A stretch of 62,189 nt of DNA. Source: DATKXU01 sp035528905 (GTDB lineage Bacteria; Armatimonadota; UBA5829; DTJY01). Shown here piece by piece: positions 8,306 through 17,413 of this stretch. Below the pieces are notes generated by a model. It had not been told where the DNA came from. It did not search any database and saw only the letters and a program-made list of their open reading frames with translations. The stretch covers positions 1 to 62,189 of the forward strand of contig DATKXU010000073.1 of NCBI GenBank assembly GCA_035528905.1, in the 5' to 3' direction. Every line of letters starts with the position of its first letter. The first letter of the stretch is position 1. The position numbers and the translations under genes are program-made.

Positions 8306-9286
8306 ATGGCTGTTCGCGAAGAGCGGCTCATCCATACGAAAGAAGAACTGCTGGAGATGTACCGGCAGATGCTCTTGATCCGCGCCTTCGAGGAGAAGGC
8401 CGCGGAGATGTATACCAAGGGCAAGATCGGCGGTTTCCTGCACCTCTACTCAGGGCAGGAGGCCGTCGCAGTGGGCTTCATCTCCGTGCTGCGCGAGGAT
8501 GACTACGTGGTCGGCGCATACCGGGAGCACGGGCAGTGCATCGCAAAGGGCGCCGAGCCGAAGCACGTCATGGCGGAGCTGTACGGCAAGGCGACGGGCG
8601 TATCCAAGGGCAAGGGCGGCTCGATGCACATGTTCGACGTGAAGCGGGGCTTCCTCGGCGGTCACGGAATCGTCGGGGGCGGAATGCCGATCGCGATCGG
8701 CGTCGGCCTCGCCATCAAGTACAGAAAGACGGATCAGGTCTGCGTCTGCTTCTTCGGCGACGGTGCAGTAAACGAAGGGTCGTTCCACGAGGCGCTGAAC
8801 ATGGTGGCGCTGTGGAACCTGCCGGTCATATACGTCCTGGAAAACAACATGTACGCGATGGGCACGGCGGTTTATCGGGCGTCATCCATCCCGGATCTCA
8901 TCAGGCGCGCCAGCTGCTACGACATCGAGCGCGAACAGGTTGACGGGATGGACTTGCTCGCGGTCAGGGAAGTTGCGGAGCGGGCGGTCCGGAAGGCCAG
9001 GGAAGACAGAGAGCCGAGATTCATCGAAGCGATCACTTACCGCTTCCGAGGGCATTCCATGGCGGACCCCGCAGCCTACCGCACCAAGGAGGAAGTCGAG
9101 GAGTGGCGGAAGCGCGATCCCATCCTGCGCATGGAAGGTTACCTGAAGGACAACCGCATGGTCACGGACGACGACATCAAGGCCATGCGCGCCGAGGTGG
9201 ACGCAGAGATTCAGGAGGCCGTGGACTTCGCCGAATCCAGCACGTTCCCGCCGCCCGATGCCCTGTACGAGGATATCTATGCATAG
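8306..9286 (+). CDS. pdhA: Pyruvate dehydrogenase E1 component, alpha subunit
   Basis: This is the thiamine-diphosphate-binding half of the alpha2beta2 E1 that decarboxylates pyruvate and acetylates lipoyl-E2. The ThDP motif runs from GDGAVNEGSFHEALN to LENN, and the two phosphorylation-loop-like segments around YREHG and YRFRGHSM are typical of E1 alpha. The ATG at 8306 is used; an in-frame GTG at 8285 would add seven residues. It is followed by E1 beta and E2 in the usual order. Branched-chain or acetoin dehydrogenase E1 are alternatives, but the order and sequence favour pyruvate. Confidence 0.92.
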   Translation: MAVREERLIHTKEELLEMYRQMLLIRAFEEKAAEMYTKGKIGGFLHLYSGQEAVAVGFISVLREDDYVVGAYREHGQCIAKGAEPKHVMAELYGKATGVSKGKGGSMHMFDVKRGFLGGHGIVGGGMPIAIGVGLAIKYRKTDQVCVCFFGDGAVNEGSFHEALNMVALWNLPVIYVLENNMYAMGTAVYRASSIPDLIRRASCYDIEREQVDGMDLLAVREVAERAVRKAREDREPRFIEAITYRFRGHSMADPAAYRTKEEVEEWRKRDPILRMEGYLKDNRMVTDDDIKAMRAEVDAEIQEAVDFAESSTFPPPDALYEDIYA

Positions 9287-9304
9287 TAGGAGCAAGAGTA
9301 CCCA

Positions 9305-9336
9305 GTACTCCACCACTCCAATACTCCATTACTCCA
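9305..9336. repeat. Tandem octamers nnACTCCA between pdhA and pdhB
   Basis: Four units GTACTCCA, CCACTCCA, ATACTCCA, TTACTCCA occupy the 69-base gap. Unit length is 8. The array is part of the window-wide family of short tandem words. Confidence 0.65.
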
Positions 9337-9355
9337 ACGTCTCCGAGGTCTTCCG

Positions 9356-10348
9356 ATGCCACAAACGATAGCTTACAGAGAGGCACTGAACCAGGCGCTA
9401 CGCGAGGAGATGCGCCGCGATGCGGATGTCTTCATCATTGGGGAGGAAGTAGCCGAGTATGGAGGGGCGTACAAGGTCACGGAGGGTCTGCTCCAAGAGT
9501 TCGGGCCGGAGCGCGTGATTGACACTCCGATATCCGAAGAGGCCATCGCGGGCACGGGAATCGGAGCGGCGATGGTGGGCCTTCGCCCGGTCGTGGAGCT
9601 GATGACGATCAACTTCTCTCTCCTGGCAATGGACCAGATCGTCAATCACGGCGCGAAGCTTCGCTACATGTCGGGAGGGCAGCTCCAGATTGCCATGGTG
9701 ATACGCGCTCCACAGGGAGCGGGCCTCCAACTCGGAGCGCAGCATTCCCAGAACCTGGAATCGTTGTATGCGCACATCCCCGGCCTGAAGGTAGTGATAC
9801 CGGCGACTCCCGTAGATGCGAAGGGACTGCTGAAAAGCTCGATCAGGGACAACAATCCGGTCATGTTCCTCGAGCATGAGATGCTCTATGCAAGCAAAGG
9901 GGAAGTCCCGGAGGAAGACTACGTGCTGCCGCTCGGCGTCGCGGACGTTAAGAGAACGGGCACGGACGTCAGCCTGATTTCGTACTCGCGGATGCTCCTC
10001 CTTTGCATGAAGGCGGCGGAGCAGCTCGCGGGCGAAGGAATAGATGCGGAGGTTGTGGATGTCCGCACCTTAAGGCCGCTGGACGCGGAAACGATTGTCA
10101 ACTCCGTCAAGAAAACCCACAAGGCGATAATCGTCGAAGAGGACTGGCGATTCGCCGGAATGGGAGCCGAGATCGCAGCGAGGATAGTGGAGGGCGCCTT
10201 CGACTACTTGGATGCGCCGGTGATGCGGGTGGCCGCAGCGGAAGTGCCGATGCCCTATTCGAAGCCGCTGGAGCAGTTGGCGCTGCCGTCGGCGGACGAG
10301 ATAGTCTCGGCGGCGAGGCAGGCCACCGGCAAGGGAGACAGACCGTAG
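9356..10348 (+). CDS. pdhB: Pyruvate dehydrogenase E1 component, beta subunit
   Basis: The 330-residue protein has the transketolase pyrimidine domain (E59-type glutamate in the GEEVAEYGGAYKVTEGL segment), the K-ion-binding loop region (RAPQGAGLQLGAQHSQNLES) and the C-terminal transketolase domain (DLRTL-like VVDVRTLRPLD). It pairs with the alpha subunit just upstream. The gap between them carries only an octamer repeat, so one transcript is likely. Confidence 0.93.
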   Translation: MPQTIAYREALNQALREEMRRDADVFIIGEEVAEYGGAYKVTEGLLQEFGPERVIDTPISEEAIAGTGIGAAMVGLRPVVELMTINFSLLAMDQIVNHGAKLRYMSGGQLQIAMVIRAPQGAGLQLGAQHSQNLESLYAHIPGLKVVIPATPVDAKGLLKSSIRDNNPVMFLEHEMLYASKGEVPEEDYVLPLGVADVKRTGTDVSLISYSRMLLLCMKAAEQLAGEGIDAEVVDVRTLRPLDAETIVNSVKKTHKAIIVEEDWRFAGMGAEIAARIVEGAFDYLDAPVMRVAAAEVPMPYSKPLEQLALPSADEIVSAARQATGKGDRP

Positions 10349-10433
10349 GCCTCGGAACGGTGTATCTGCAGTGCACTCTTCGACTGACGAGTACGAGTAG
10401 GAACGGTCGCGGGAGCGAAGTGGAGGATGACGG

Positions 10434-11672
10434 ATGCCAGAGATCACGATGCCGAAGATGAGCGATACTATGCAGGAAGGCAAGGTCATCAGGTGGCTTA
10501 AGCACGAGGGCGATCAGATCGCCCAGGGAGAGCCGATTGCCGAGATCGAGACGGACAAGGCGAACGTGGAGATGGAGGCATTCGAGCCAGGGGTCATGAA
10601 GCAAATCCTCGTTAAGGAAGGCGAGACCGCGCCGGTGGGCCAGCCGATTGCCGTGCTGGAGACGCTTGAGGCAGCCGCCGCGCCCAAAGCGCCTCCCGAG
10701 GAGGCGGAAGAGATGCCGCCGGTGACGGCTCCTCCTGCACCCGAAGCCGCCCCGATCGTCGAAGAGAAGCCACCCGTCCCGCCTGAGGCTCCTAAGGAAG
10801 AGAGAGTGAAGGCATCGCCTCTCGCACGCAGGATGGCGGAGGAAAAGGGCATTGACTTATCCGGGGTCCAGGGGACGGGACCGAATGGGCGCATCGTTGA
10901 ATCGGACGTCGAGAACTACCTGAAGCAGATGCAGGCAGCGCCGGCTCCTCCACCGGTTATCGAGGCGCCGCCGAAGCCTCCCGCAATTGAGGTCCCAACA
11001 GAGGAGCGGGAGTTGAGCCGGATGCGCAAGACGATCGCCGAGCGCATGACCCGAAGCAAGCAGACCACCCCGCACTTCTATGTGACCTCCGAGATCGAGA
11101 TGGACTGGGCATCCAGAGTGCGAGATGAGCTGAATACGGACGAAGCCCAGACTAGGGTCTCGTTCACTGATATGGTAATCAAGGCTTGCGCCCTGGCCCT
11201 GACCAAGTTCCCGGAGGTCAATGCATCCTACTCGGAGGGCAAGCTGCTGATTCGCAAGGAGATCAATGTCGGCTTCGCAGTGGCTTTGGAGGATGGGCTG
11301 ATGGCTCCCGTGGTCCGCAATGCCGACAAGAAGTCGCTGCGCCGGATCGCCTCCGAGACGAAAGAACTCGCGCAGCGAGCACGTGAGAACAATCTGCGCA
11401 CGACCGACTTTACAGGCGGCACGTTCACGATATCGAACCTGGGGATGTTCGACGTGGAGAGCTTTGCCGCCATCATTAACCCGCCTGAGAGTGCTACTCT
11501 GGCAGTCGGCACGATCCGTGAAAGCCCTGTAGTGGTGGATGGACAGGTGGCCGTTTCAAAGCGCATGAAAGCGACGATCTCGGCGGATCACCGTGTGCTC
11601 GACGGGGCGGTCGCCGCGGAGTTCCTAAACGAGGTCAAGCGGAGGCTCGAATCGCCGATAAGCCTGCTGTGA
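10434..11672 (+). CDS. pdhC: Dihydrolipoamide acetyltransferase (E2) of pyruvate dehydrogenase
   Basis: The 412-residue product has one N-terminal lipoyl domain with the lipoylated lysine at about K42 (ETDKANVE), an Ala/Pro/Glu linker, an E3-binding domain (about 120-160, ASPLARRMAEEKGIDLSGVQ) and the catalytic acetyltransferase domain ending in the active-site HRVLDG (H386). E2 forms the core of the complex and transfers the acetyl group to CoA. No E3 (dihydrolipoamide dehydrogenase) gene follows, so E3 must be encoded elsewhere. Confidence 0.94.
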   Translation: MPEITMPKMSDTMQEGKVIRWLKHEGDQIAQGEPIAEIETDKANVEMEAFEPGVMKQILVKEGETAPVGQPIAVLETLEAAAAPKAPPEEAEEMPPVTAPPAPEAAPIVEEKPPVPPEAPKEERVKASPLARRMAEEKGIDLSGVQGTGPNGRIVESDVENYLKQMQAAPAPPPVIEAPPKPPAIEVPTEERELSRMRKTIAERMTRSKQTTPHFYVTSEIEMDWASRVRDELNTDEAQTRVSFTDMVIKACALALTKFPEVNASYSEGKLLIRKEINVGFAVALEDGLMAPVVRNADKKSLRRIASETKELAQRARENNLRTTDFTGGTFTISNLGMFDVESFAAIINPPESATLAVGTIRESPVVVDGQVAVSKRMKATISADHRVLDGAVAAEFLNEVKRRLESPISLL

Positions 11673-11691
11673 TGCGTAAGCGGGAGGGCGT

Positions 11692-11740
11692 TTCAAGTTC
11701 CAAGTTTCAAGTTCCAAGTTTCAAGTTTCAAGTTACCAGT
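11692..11740. repeat. Seven tandem heptamers TTCAAGT/TCCAAGT
   Basis: Units TTCAAGT, TCCAAGT, TTCAAGT, TCCAAGT, TTCAAGT, TTCAAGT, TACCAGT run exactly in phase. They fill the space between the E2 stop and the stop codon of the converging envelope protein (TAA at 11733-11735). Related arrays are at 21152 and 52325. Confidence 0.8.
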
Positions 11741-14423
11741 TGAAGAGGGTCTTGAAGTCGAGCTGGAAAACGAGGTCGTCGGTGATGCAGTCAGCCGGCC
11801 TGGGGCCGGACCAATCGGTGTACCTGCCGCTGAACGTGAGGAATTGATCGGGGCTCACGCGATAGCTGTACCTCAACCTGTACGTCCGGGCTGATGTCTC
11901 GCCGCCCGGCGTCATCACTCTGTCGAATCCGTAGGATGCCTCGAGCGCTCCCAGTGAGGAGACTTTCCCTGCCACCCCAAGGCTCAGGGTTCTTCTCGCC
12001 ATGTCCTGGTACTCGTCATCCTGAACCCGCCATTCGCCGACAAGGCCAAGCCTATTCGTGAGGGCAGTGGTCAGCCTCAGACGCTCTCCAGCGACGGGCA
12101 TAGGCTGGCTCAAAGTTGGAATGCCGCCGTTCGCATAATGGTATTCCAACTTAGTCGAGGAACCGATCCGCCAATCCGCATTGTAGGACCGAACCAACAC
12201 CTGCGGGCCGGGGGCTGGATCCATGACCTTGTACGCGAGGTCGAAATGGAGCGGCTTCTTCGGATCCTGCGGGCTTGCGAGGCTGAACGATCTCGACATC
12301 GTTTTCTCGGCTACGTTTATGCCTGCCGCATAGTTTATCGGCGCCAAACCCGTCAGGTGCTCGTAGGCGAATTTGGCGCCCATGATCTCGGACTCGAGCC
12401 GGGCGCTCCCCGTGAGGACGTACGGCAGATCGTTGAGCTGCATCTCCGCGAAGGCGAATGTCCAATTGACCTTCTTGAAGACGCCGTAGTCCCTTTGCCC
12501 GCCGGGAGTCACGCTCAGCTCGCGGATTCTCGCGACGTAGTTCAGGTCTATCAGGCTCTCGCCGAATCTGCACGCGAGAGTCGTATTGCCGAAGACCTTC
12601 CCGCTGAGGCGGTAGTCCTGGAACGTCCGCTCGTCTACGTCTGTTTTCAGCACAGACCTTGTGCCCGTGAAATCCAGCTTTGGAGAGAGCTTGGATTGCA
12701 GCGAGAGGGTATGCCAATCGGCAGAGCCGCCGCCGGTCCGTTCCAGCTTCTTCCAATCGGCCGCGAACGACGTCCGCCGCGTCGGGTCCGTTCCCACGTT
12801 GAACCCCAGCGTCTCCGAGGTCGTTTCCACCGCGCCGCTTTCAATACTCTTGCTATCATACAAGGCGCCGAGCGACAGGAAGCCTATCTTGTGATCCAGC
12901 GTGAACTTCTGCCACACGTAGCCGTAGGAATAACCCGGGACTCCATACGCCAATTCGTAACGATATAAGTTCAACCTCGGCCCGCGCGAGGGATTGATAA
13001 TTATGTTATTGATGAGCTGCCGTTGGAACGAGTCCTGCGCCGAATGCTTCGCGTCGTAAATGTAGCTGCTGATAGAGACCGACTTGCTCGCCTGATAGCC
13101 CAGGGACAGGTCGTAGCGCTTCATCCCCTGCTCGAGCGACATCAGGCTCCTGGTCGGATCGGCGAGGTCCATCGCACGGTCGAATTCGGGATCAATGTCC
13201 TGGAAGTTCCCCGTGAGACTGAGCTTCTTGCCAGCTACGGAGAGGCCGTATTTCACCAGGCCGGAGTCTCCTGCAGTCACGCGAGCAAATGATGTGGACA
13301 GGCGCGTGCCGGACTTCAGCGTGAAGTCGCCCGCCAGGTTCATCCGCCGCATTCCGTACTCTCTGCCGAAGTTCGACCGCTCGATGGGCGCGAGCGTGGT
13401 AACCCTGGTGAAACTTTCATCAATAGACTGAAGCATTCCCGTAAGCCTGTAGTTCTTGCCCTGCAGAGAAAGCGTCTGGCGGTCAATCCCGCCGGTCTCA
13501 TCTCCCACGGTCAGGAATTGCACCGCAGCCGAGGCGCTGCCGAGCTGGAAGCTGCTGCGGATGTTCCGCCGCTCGATGCCGGGTTCGTTGACTATATGCT
13601 GGAGGTCGCCCGCCGCCACGTTGGCAGCCTGGGCGTTCGGGTCGAACTGCTGGTAGATGCTGAGGACTATCTTCGTCTGCTCTGCGGGGGTCAGGTCGCT
13701 CAGCCGGGCGAAGCCTTCGTCTATCTTGTTGTCGGCGGCCGAGAGCGTGAATCCCCTGCCGGCAAAGTTCAGGGCTCGGGAGGTAAACTTGCCGCTTTCA
13801 TCCTCGACCTGGTCCTGAATCAACGCATTCCAGGCCGATTTGGGATCCATACCCCTGAGCGGAGCGAGGCTGAGCTGGATATTGGTGCGCTTGATGCCCT
13901 GCTCTCTATCCGCCTGGGCATCTCCGGAACCCCAGAGCCGCTCGAATCCCTCGCCGATCTCTTGGACATCGGCGCTGAAGTTCAGCCGCTTGCCGGCGAA
14001 CCTGAGCGACCGCCTGTCAATGTCGCCGCTTATCCTACTCAAGCCGACGATTGACCCCTTGCCCAGATCGCAGCCGAGATCGAATCCGAAGCGATCGGGC
14101 CTGCCGAGCTGGTTGAGCGCCACATGCGGCGACATCTTCTGCTGCGCTGGCGCCGTAAGCCCGGTAAGCTCATTGCCCTGGTAGTCGAGCTTGAAATTCA
14201 GCCGGCCGAAACGGCAGGCCAGGCTCCGCAAGGGAGCGCCGTCCCCCGTCGGCTCCGCTTCGTTCGGCGAGAACCACAGAAGGCTCTTTGAAACCAGCGC
14301 CGAATCGCCTGGCTCGACGATTGCCGATCCACCGTTGGGCTCTTGCGTCCATCCGGATACCGTGGCGCATAGAAGCGTGAAGGCCAGCAGGCATCCGGTA
14401 AGTTTTGACTTTGCCTTCTTCAT
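11733..14423 (-). CDS. Large secreted, probably outer-membrane beta-barrel protein with internal repeats
   Basis: The 896-residue product starts with a signal peptide (KKAKSKLTG then LLAFTLLCATVSGW). The rest alternates polar and aromatic residues in beta-strand style and ends in an aromatic residue (VFQLDFKTLFNW), as outer-membrane barrels do. The N-terminal half has four related units: motif 1 (L.F.GK..L....Q.IDE.F.R) at about 139-162, 217-240, 317-340 and 393-416, each followed by motif 2 (E.G(I/M).R.N) at about 174, 280, 355 and 427. I recognise no named family. It is directly downstream of an anti-sigma factor gene, which suggests envelope-stress control. Whether it is a porin-like or structural protein is unknown. 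Confidence 0.7.
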   Translation of the reverse strand: MKKAKSKLTGCLLAFTLLCATVSGWTQEPNGGSAIVEPGDSALVSKSLLWFSPNEAEPTGDGAPLRSLACRFGRLNFKLDYQGNELTGLTAPAQQKMSPHVALNQLGRPDRFGFDLGCDLGKGSIVGLSRISGDIDRRSLRFAGKRLNFSADVQEIGEGFERLWGSGDAQADREQGIKRTNIQLSLAPLRGMDPKSAWNALIQDQVEDESGKFTSRALNFAGRGFTLSAADNKIDEGFARLSDLTPAEQTKIVLSIYQQFDPNAQAANVAAGDLQHIVNEPGIERRNIRSSFQLGSASAAVQFLTVGDETGGIDRQTLSLQGKNYRLTGMLQSIDESFTRVTTLAPIERSNFGREYGMRRMNLAGDFTLKSGTRLSTSFARVTAGDSGLVKYGLSVAGKKLSLTGNFQDIDPEFDRAMDLADPTRSLMSLEQGMKRYDLSLGYQASKSVSISSYIYDAKHSAQDSFQRQLINNIIINPSRGPRLNLYRYELAYGVPGYSYGYVWQKFTLDHKIGFLSLGALYDSKSIESGAVETTSETLGFNVGTDPTRRTSFAADWKKLERTGGGSADWHTLSLQSKLSPKLDFTGTRSVLKTDVDERTFQDYRLSGKVFGNTTLACRFGESLIDLNYVARIRELSVTPGGQRDYGVFKKVNWTFAFAEMQLNDLPYVLTGSARLESEIMGAKFAYEHLTGLAPINYAAGINVAEKTMSRSFSLASPQDPKKPLHFDLAYKVMDPAPGPQVLVRSYNADWRIGSSTKLEYHYANGGIPTLSQPMPVAGERLRLTTALTNRLGLVGEWRVQDDEYQDMARRTLSLGVAGKVSSLGALEASYGFDRVMTPGGETSARTYRLRYSYRVSPDQFLTFSGRYTDWSGPRPADCITDDLVFQLDFKTLFNW

Positions 14424-14489
14424 TCGATATCCCCTCGCTTTCGGCGCAATTCGCCGAAATGCGAGAATACCGGGCGTGAAGGGCTCAGT

Positions 14490-15395
14490 TTAGAACCAGA
14501 TGCTTGCCAGCTCTACTGAGTATTTCCTACCTTCGATACCCGCTGTGCGGCCGAGATACTTTCCGTCACCACTCCTGGCGGCTATCTGCGCGCGCAGGCT
14601 CTCCAGGGCCTCGGCGTGCCGCTTGAGTCTAGCTTCCAGATCATCCCTGACGGCACTCGCAATCTTGATCCGCCTGGCCTCTGCAGCCGATTGCTCAGCA
14701 GTCGAATCGGCGTCTGCCGGCCCGACCGCGTTCGCAGCCAAAGTCGCTTCATCGGGGGAACCGGCATCCTTCGGCTCGGCCGCTTTCTCCGTTTCTGCGC
14801 CTGATTCGAGTTTAGCGGCCGCCGCGAGAACCCGCTTGTGCGGCTTCGGCAGCTTTGCCACTGTCTTTGCATGCCACCGATGCGCTCTTCTGGGGAAGCC
14901 GCTCACGTGCGTGGGCCGCGCAATCTCCGCTGGAGCGATCGTGTGAGGCGCAGATGGCGCAGGGATTACCTCTGCCACTTCGACCTGCGTGTCGGCTGGC
15001 TGGCTGGCCACGGGCCTCTCGGTCGGAGCGGGCGCGCTCTGCTTGGCGCCAGGATGTAAGAGCAGAACGCCGAGTATAACACACACGGCCGCGGCGCCTG
15101 CTGCGGTCCAACGAACGTACTGAGGCATTCGCCCAGCAGTACCCAAGGCGGCGTACACCCTCGCCCGAAGAGCGGGCCTCTTCACCGTTGCCGCCTTGAT
15201 CTGCTCGAGCAGACAGGCAGGCGGCTCGATCTCGGCTGTGGACTTCAGCATCGCCGTTGTCCGGCGGAGGAGTTCGTACTCGCATGCGCACGACGCGCAG
15301 GCTGCCAGATGCCTTGCAATCGCGTCCGCATCGGCCGTCTCCACCTCGCCGTCCATGTACGCCGAAAGCAGCGACAGAACTCTTTGACAGCTCAT
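14490..15395 (-). CDS. Membrane anti-sigma factor with zinc-finger (zf-HC2) domain
   Basis: Residues C3, H29, C33 and C36 give the Hxxx-C-xx-C anti-sigma zinc-finger that clamps an ECF sigma factor in the cytoplasm. One membrane segment lies at about 97-113 (TAAGAAAVCVILGVLLL), followed by a Pro/Ala-rich periplasmic part and a C-terminal coiled-coil-like region. A strong AAGGAGGG precedes the ATG. No ECF sigma gene is next to it, which is unusual, as the partner is normally just upstream. The next gene downstream, 66 bases away, encodes the barrel-like protein. Confidence 0.82.
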   Translation of the reverse strand: MSCQRVLSLLSAYMDGEVETADADAIARHLAACASCACEYELLRRTTAMLKSTAEIEPPACLLEQIKAATVKRPALRARVYAALGTAGRMPQYVRWTAAGAAAVCVILGVLLLHPGAKQSAPAPTERPVASQPADTQVEVAEVIPAPSAPHTIAPAEIARPTHVSGFPRRAHRWHAKTVAKLPKPHKRVLAAAAKLESGAETEKAAEPKDAGSPDEATLAANAVGPADADSTAEQSAAEARRIKIASAVRDDLEARLKRHAEALESLRAQIAARSGDGKYLGRTAGIEGRKYSVELASIWF

Positions 15396-15513
15396 TCCAG
15401 TACCCTCCTTGCGGAATTGAACTACCCTTATTCAAACAATTGCCCCGCAGAGAAGTTACAGGAATTTCCCTGTTGAGAATACGGGATTTCGCGGAGATGG
15501 GGAGATAGGGCCA

Positions 15514-16665
15514 CTACTCGCCGATCTGCTGGCCGCTTATGAAGACTTTCCCGACATTGAGGTCACGATCCAGGACGACCAGGTCTGCAGCGAGGCCCAC
15601 CTCGATTGAGCCGCGGCGACTTGCGACTCCGATGGATTTGGCCGGGGTCAAGGTTGCCATCTCGACCGCGCCGCGGAGACCGACGTGCTCCGCGGCGTTG
15701 CGAACCGCCTGATCGAGGGTTATCGTACTGCCGGCAAGAGTGCCGTCCGCCAAGCGCGCGGCACCCTGGCGGACGTAGACCGTCCGTCCTGCGAGATCGT
15801 ACTCGCCATCCGGCAGGCCGGATGCCCTCATGGCATCGGAGACGAGCATTACTCGGCCGCTGCCCTTCGCTTTCACAAGCATCTTCGCCGCACCCGGATG
15901 GACATGCACATTATCCCAAATAAGCTCGGCGAACAGACGGTCTTCGGTGAGGATTGCGCCGACGATGCCGGGGTCCTGGTGGCGGAACCATTTCATGCCA
16001 TTGTACGTATGTGTTGCGCTGCGGACGCCCATCTGGACCGCGTTCAGCATCTGCTCGTAGCTCGCTCCGGAGTGGCCGGCCGAAACCGTGATTCCTTTGG
16101 AGAGCAGGTATTCGATCAGCTCCGCGGCCCCGGGCAGCTCAGGCGCCAGGGTCACGACCTTAATGCATCCGAGGAAATCGCGAAGATTATCTTCGAATTC
16201 ACCGACGCTCGGCATTCGCATGGATTCGGGCGGCTGCGCCCCTTTGTGCTCGACGTTCAGGAACGGGCCCTCGATGTGGGCGCCGAGTACCGCCGCTCCG
16301 GGCGTTCCCCGGTCCACTGCCTCTTTGACAGCGTGCATTGCCTGGACAATCTTGGGCCATGGCGAGGTCATAATGGCGGGAAGGAAGGAGGTTACGCCGT
16401 GACGCGCGAGATGCAGCGATATGACGCAGATCGCCTCGTAGGTCCCATCAACAGCGTCAAGTCCATCCCCTCCGTGGACGTGTATGTCAATAAACCCGGG
16501 GACGACCAGCCCGTCTGAGACATCAACGAAGCCCGCCTCCCTGGGCGGGGTGACATTCCGATGTATCTTTGCTATGCAGCCTGCTTCGATCTCCAGCAGG
16601 ACGTCTTCGAGCTCCTCTTGCGGGGTCATCACCCGCCCGCAGAACATGCGCAAACCCGCTGCCAT
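15514..16665 (-). CDS. nagA: N-acetylglucosamine-6-phosphate deacetylase
   Basis: NagA removes the acetyl group from GlcNAc-6-P in amino-sugar recycling. The amidohydrolase metal motif HVHGGDG follows FIDI, and AHIEGPFLN, GHSGAS, HTYNGM and the catalytic Asp in VSDAM are all present. ATG at 16665 is chosen over GTG at 16677 because GAGGTGA lies 8 bases before it. Length about 383 aa, normal. It is the last gene of the minus-strand housekeeping block. No nagB or PTS gene is present. Confidence 0.93.
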   Translation of the reverse strand: MAAGLRMFCGRVMTPQEELEDVLLEIEAGCIAKIHRNVTPPREAGFVDVSDGLVVPGFIDIHVHGGDGLDAVDGTYEAICVISLHLARHGVTSFLPAIMTSPWPKIVQAMHAVKEAVDRGTPGAAVLGAHIEGPFLNVEHKGAQPPESMRMPSVGEFEDNLRDFLGCIKVVTLAPELPGAAELIEYLLSKGITVSAGHSGASYEQMLNAVQMGVRSATHTYNGMKWFRHQDPGIVGAILTEDRLFAELIWDNVHVHPGAAKMLVKAKGSGRVMLVSDAMRASGLPDGEYDLAGRTVYVRQGAARLADGTLAGSTITLDQAVRNAAEHVGLRGAVEMATLTPAKSIGVASRRGSIEVGLAADLVVLDRDLNVGKVFISGQQIGE

Positions 16666-16777
16666 ATCAGAAATCACCTCAAGACTTGCATTACCAGTCC
16701 GCAGACCCCTTAGTCATACTGGTACTCTTACTCTCCCACGCGTCTTCGAGTATAGGTAAGAGCAGGAGTATTGGGGA

Positions 16778-17413
16778 TTACCAGAGCCACGGGTTTGTCT
16801 CCCGCTCGTGGCCGATCGTCGTCTCCGGCCCATGACCCGGATAAACCACAGTGTCGTCGGGAAGAGCAAACAGTCTGCTCCGAATTGATTCAATGAGCTG
16901 GTCGTGCGATCCTCCCGGTAGGTCCGTCCGGCCGATGCCACCCGCGAACAGGGTATCTCCTGAGAACAAGACGCCATCCACCATGAGGCAGATGCCGCCG
17001 GGTGTGTGTCCTGGAGTGTGCACCACGCGGAATACCAACTGTCCGATGGCAATCTCGCCGCCGTCCTTGAGCAGGCGGTCGGCTGGGGAGACGGCTGGAT
17101 TGGCATGCCCGGCCCACGCCGACAGATTTGCCTCAGGATCGGTTAGACACGGCGCATCGAACTCGTGGATCATGATCGGACAGCCGAAATACCCGCGTAG
17201 CGCATCGTTCGCGGCTGTGTGGTCAGCATGGGCGTGGGTGTCTACGATCGCCCGCACCGTGAAACCCTCCGAAAGAGCGGCGTCGGCAATAGCGTCGGGA
17301 TCACCACCGGGGTCTATGATCAGGGCTTCGAGCGAGGCTTGATCGGCCGCCAAGTAGCAGTTGGCGTCAAGAGGACCTACGACAAAACGGCGGAGATACA
17401 GCGGCCCGGGCAT
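16778..17413 (-). CDS. MBL-fold metallo-hydrolase (glyoxalase II-like)
   Basis: The THAHADH motif (H60-ish, H62, D64, H65) and later HTPGHTPGG and SGDTLF are the metal ligands of hydroxyacylglutathione-hydrolase-like proteins, about 211 aa long. The start codon overlaps the stop of the upstream TPR gene (TGATG), so translation is coupled. In Firmicutes a similar MBL protein lies beside dtd and relA. The substrate is unknown; true glyoxalase II, persulfide dioxygenase and generic hydrolase are all possible. Confidence 0.88.
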   Translation of the reverse strand: MPGPLYLRRFVVGPLDANCYLAADQASLEALIIDPGGDPDAIADAALSEGFTVRAIVDTHAHADHTAANDALRGYFGCPIMIHEFDAPCLTDPEANLSAWAGHANPAVSPADRLLKDGGEIAIGQLVFRVVHTPGHTPGGICLMVDGVLFSGDTLFAGGIGRTDLPGGSHDQLIESIRSRLFALPDDTVVYPGHGPETTIGHERETNPWLW

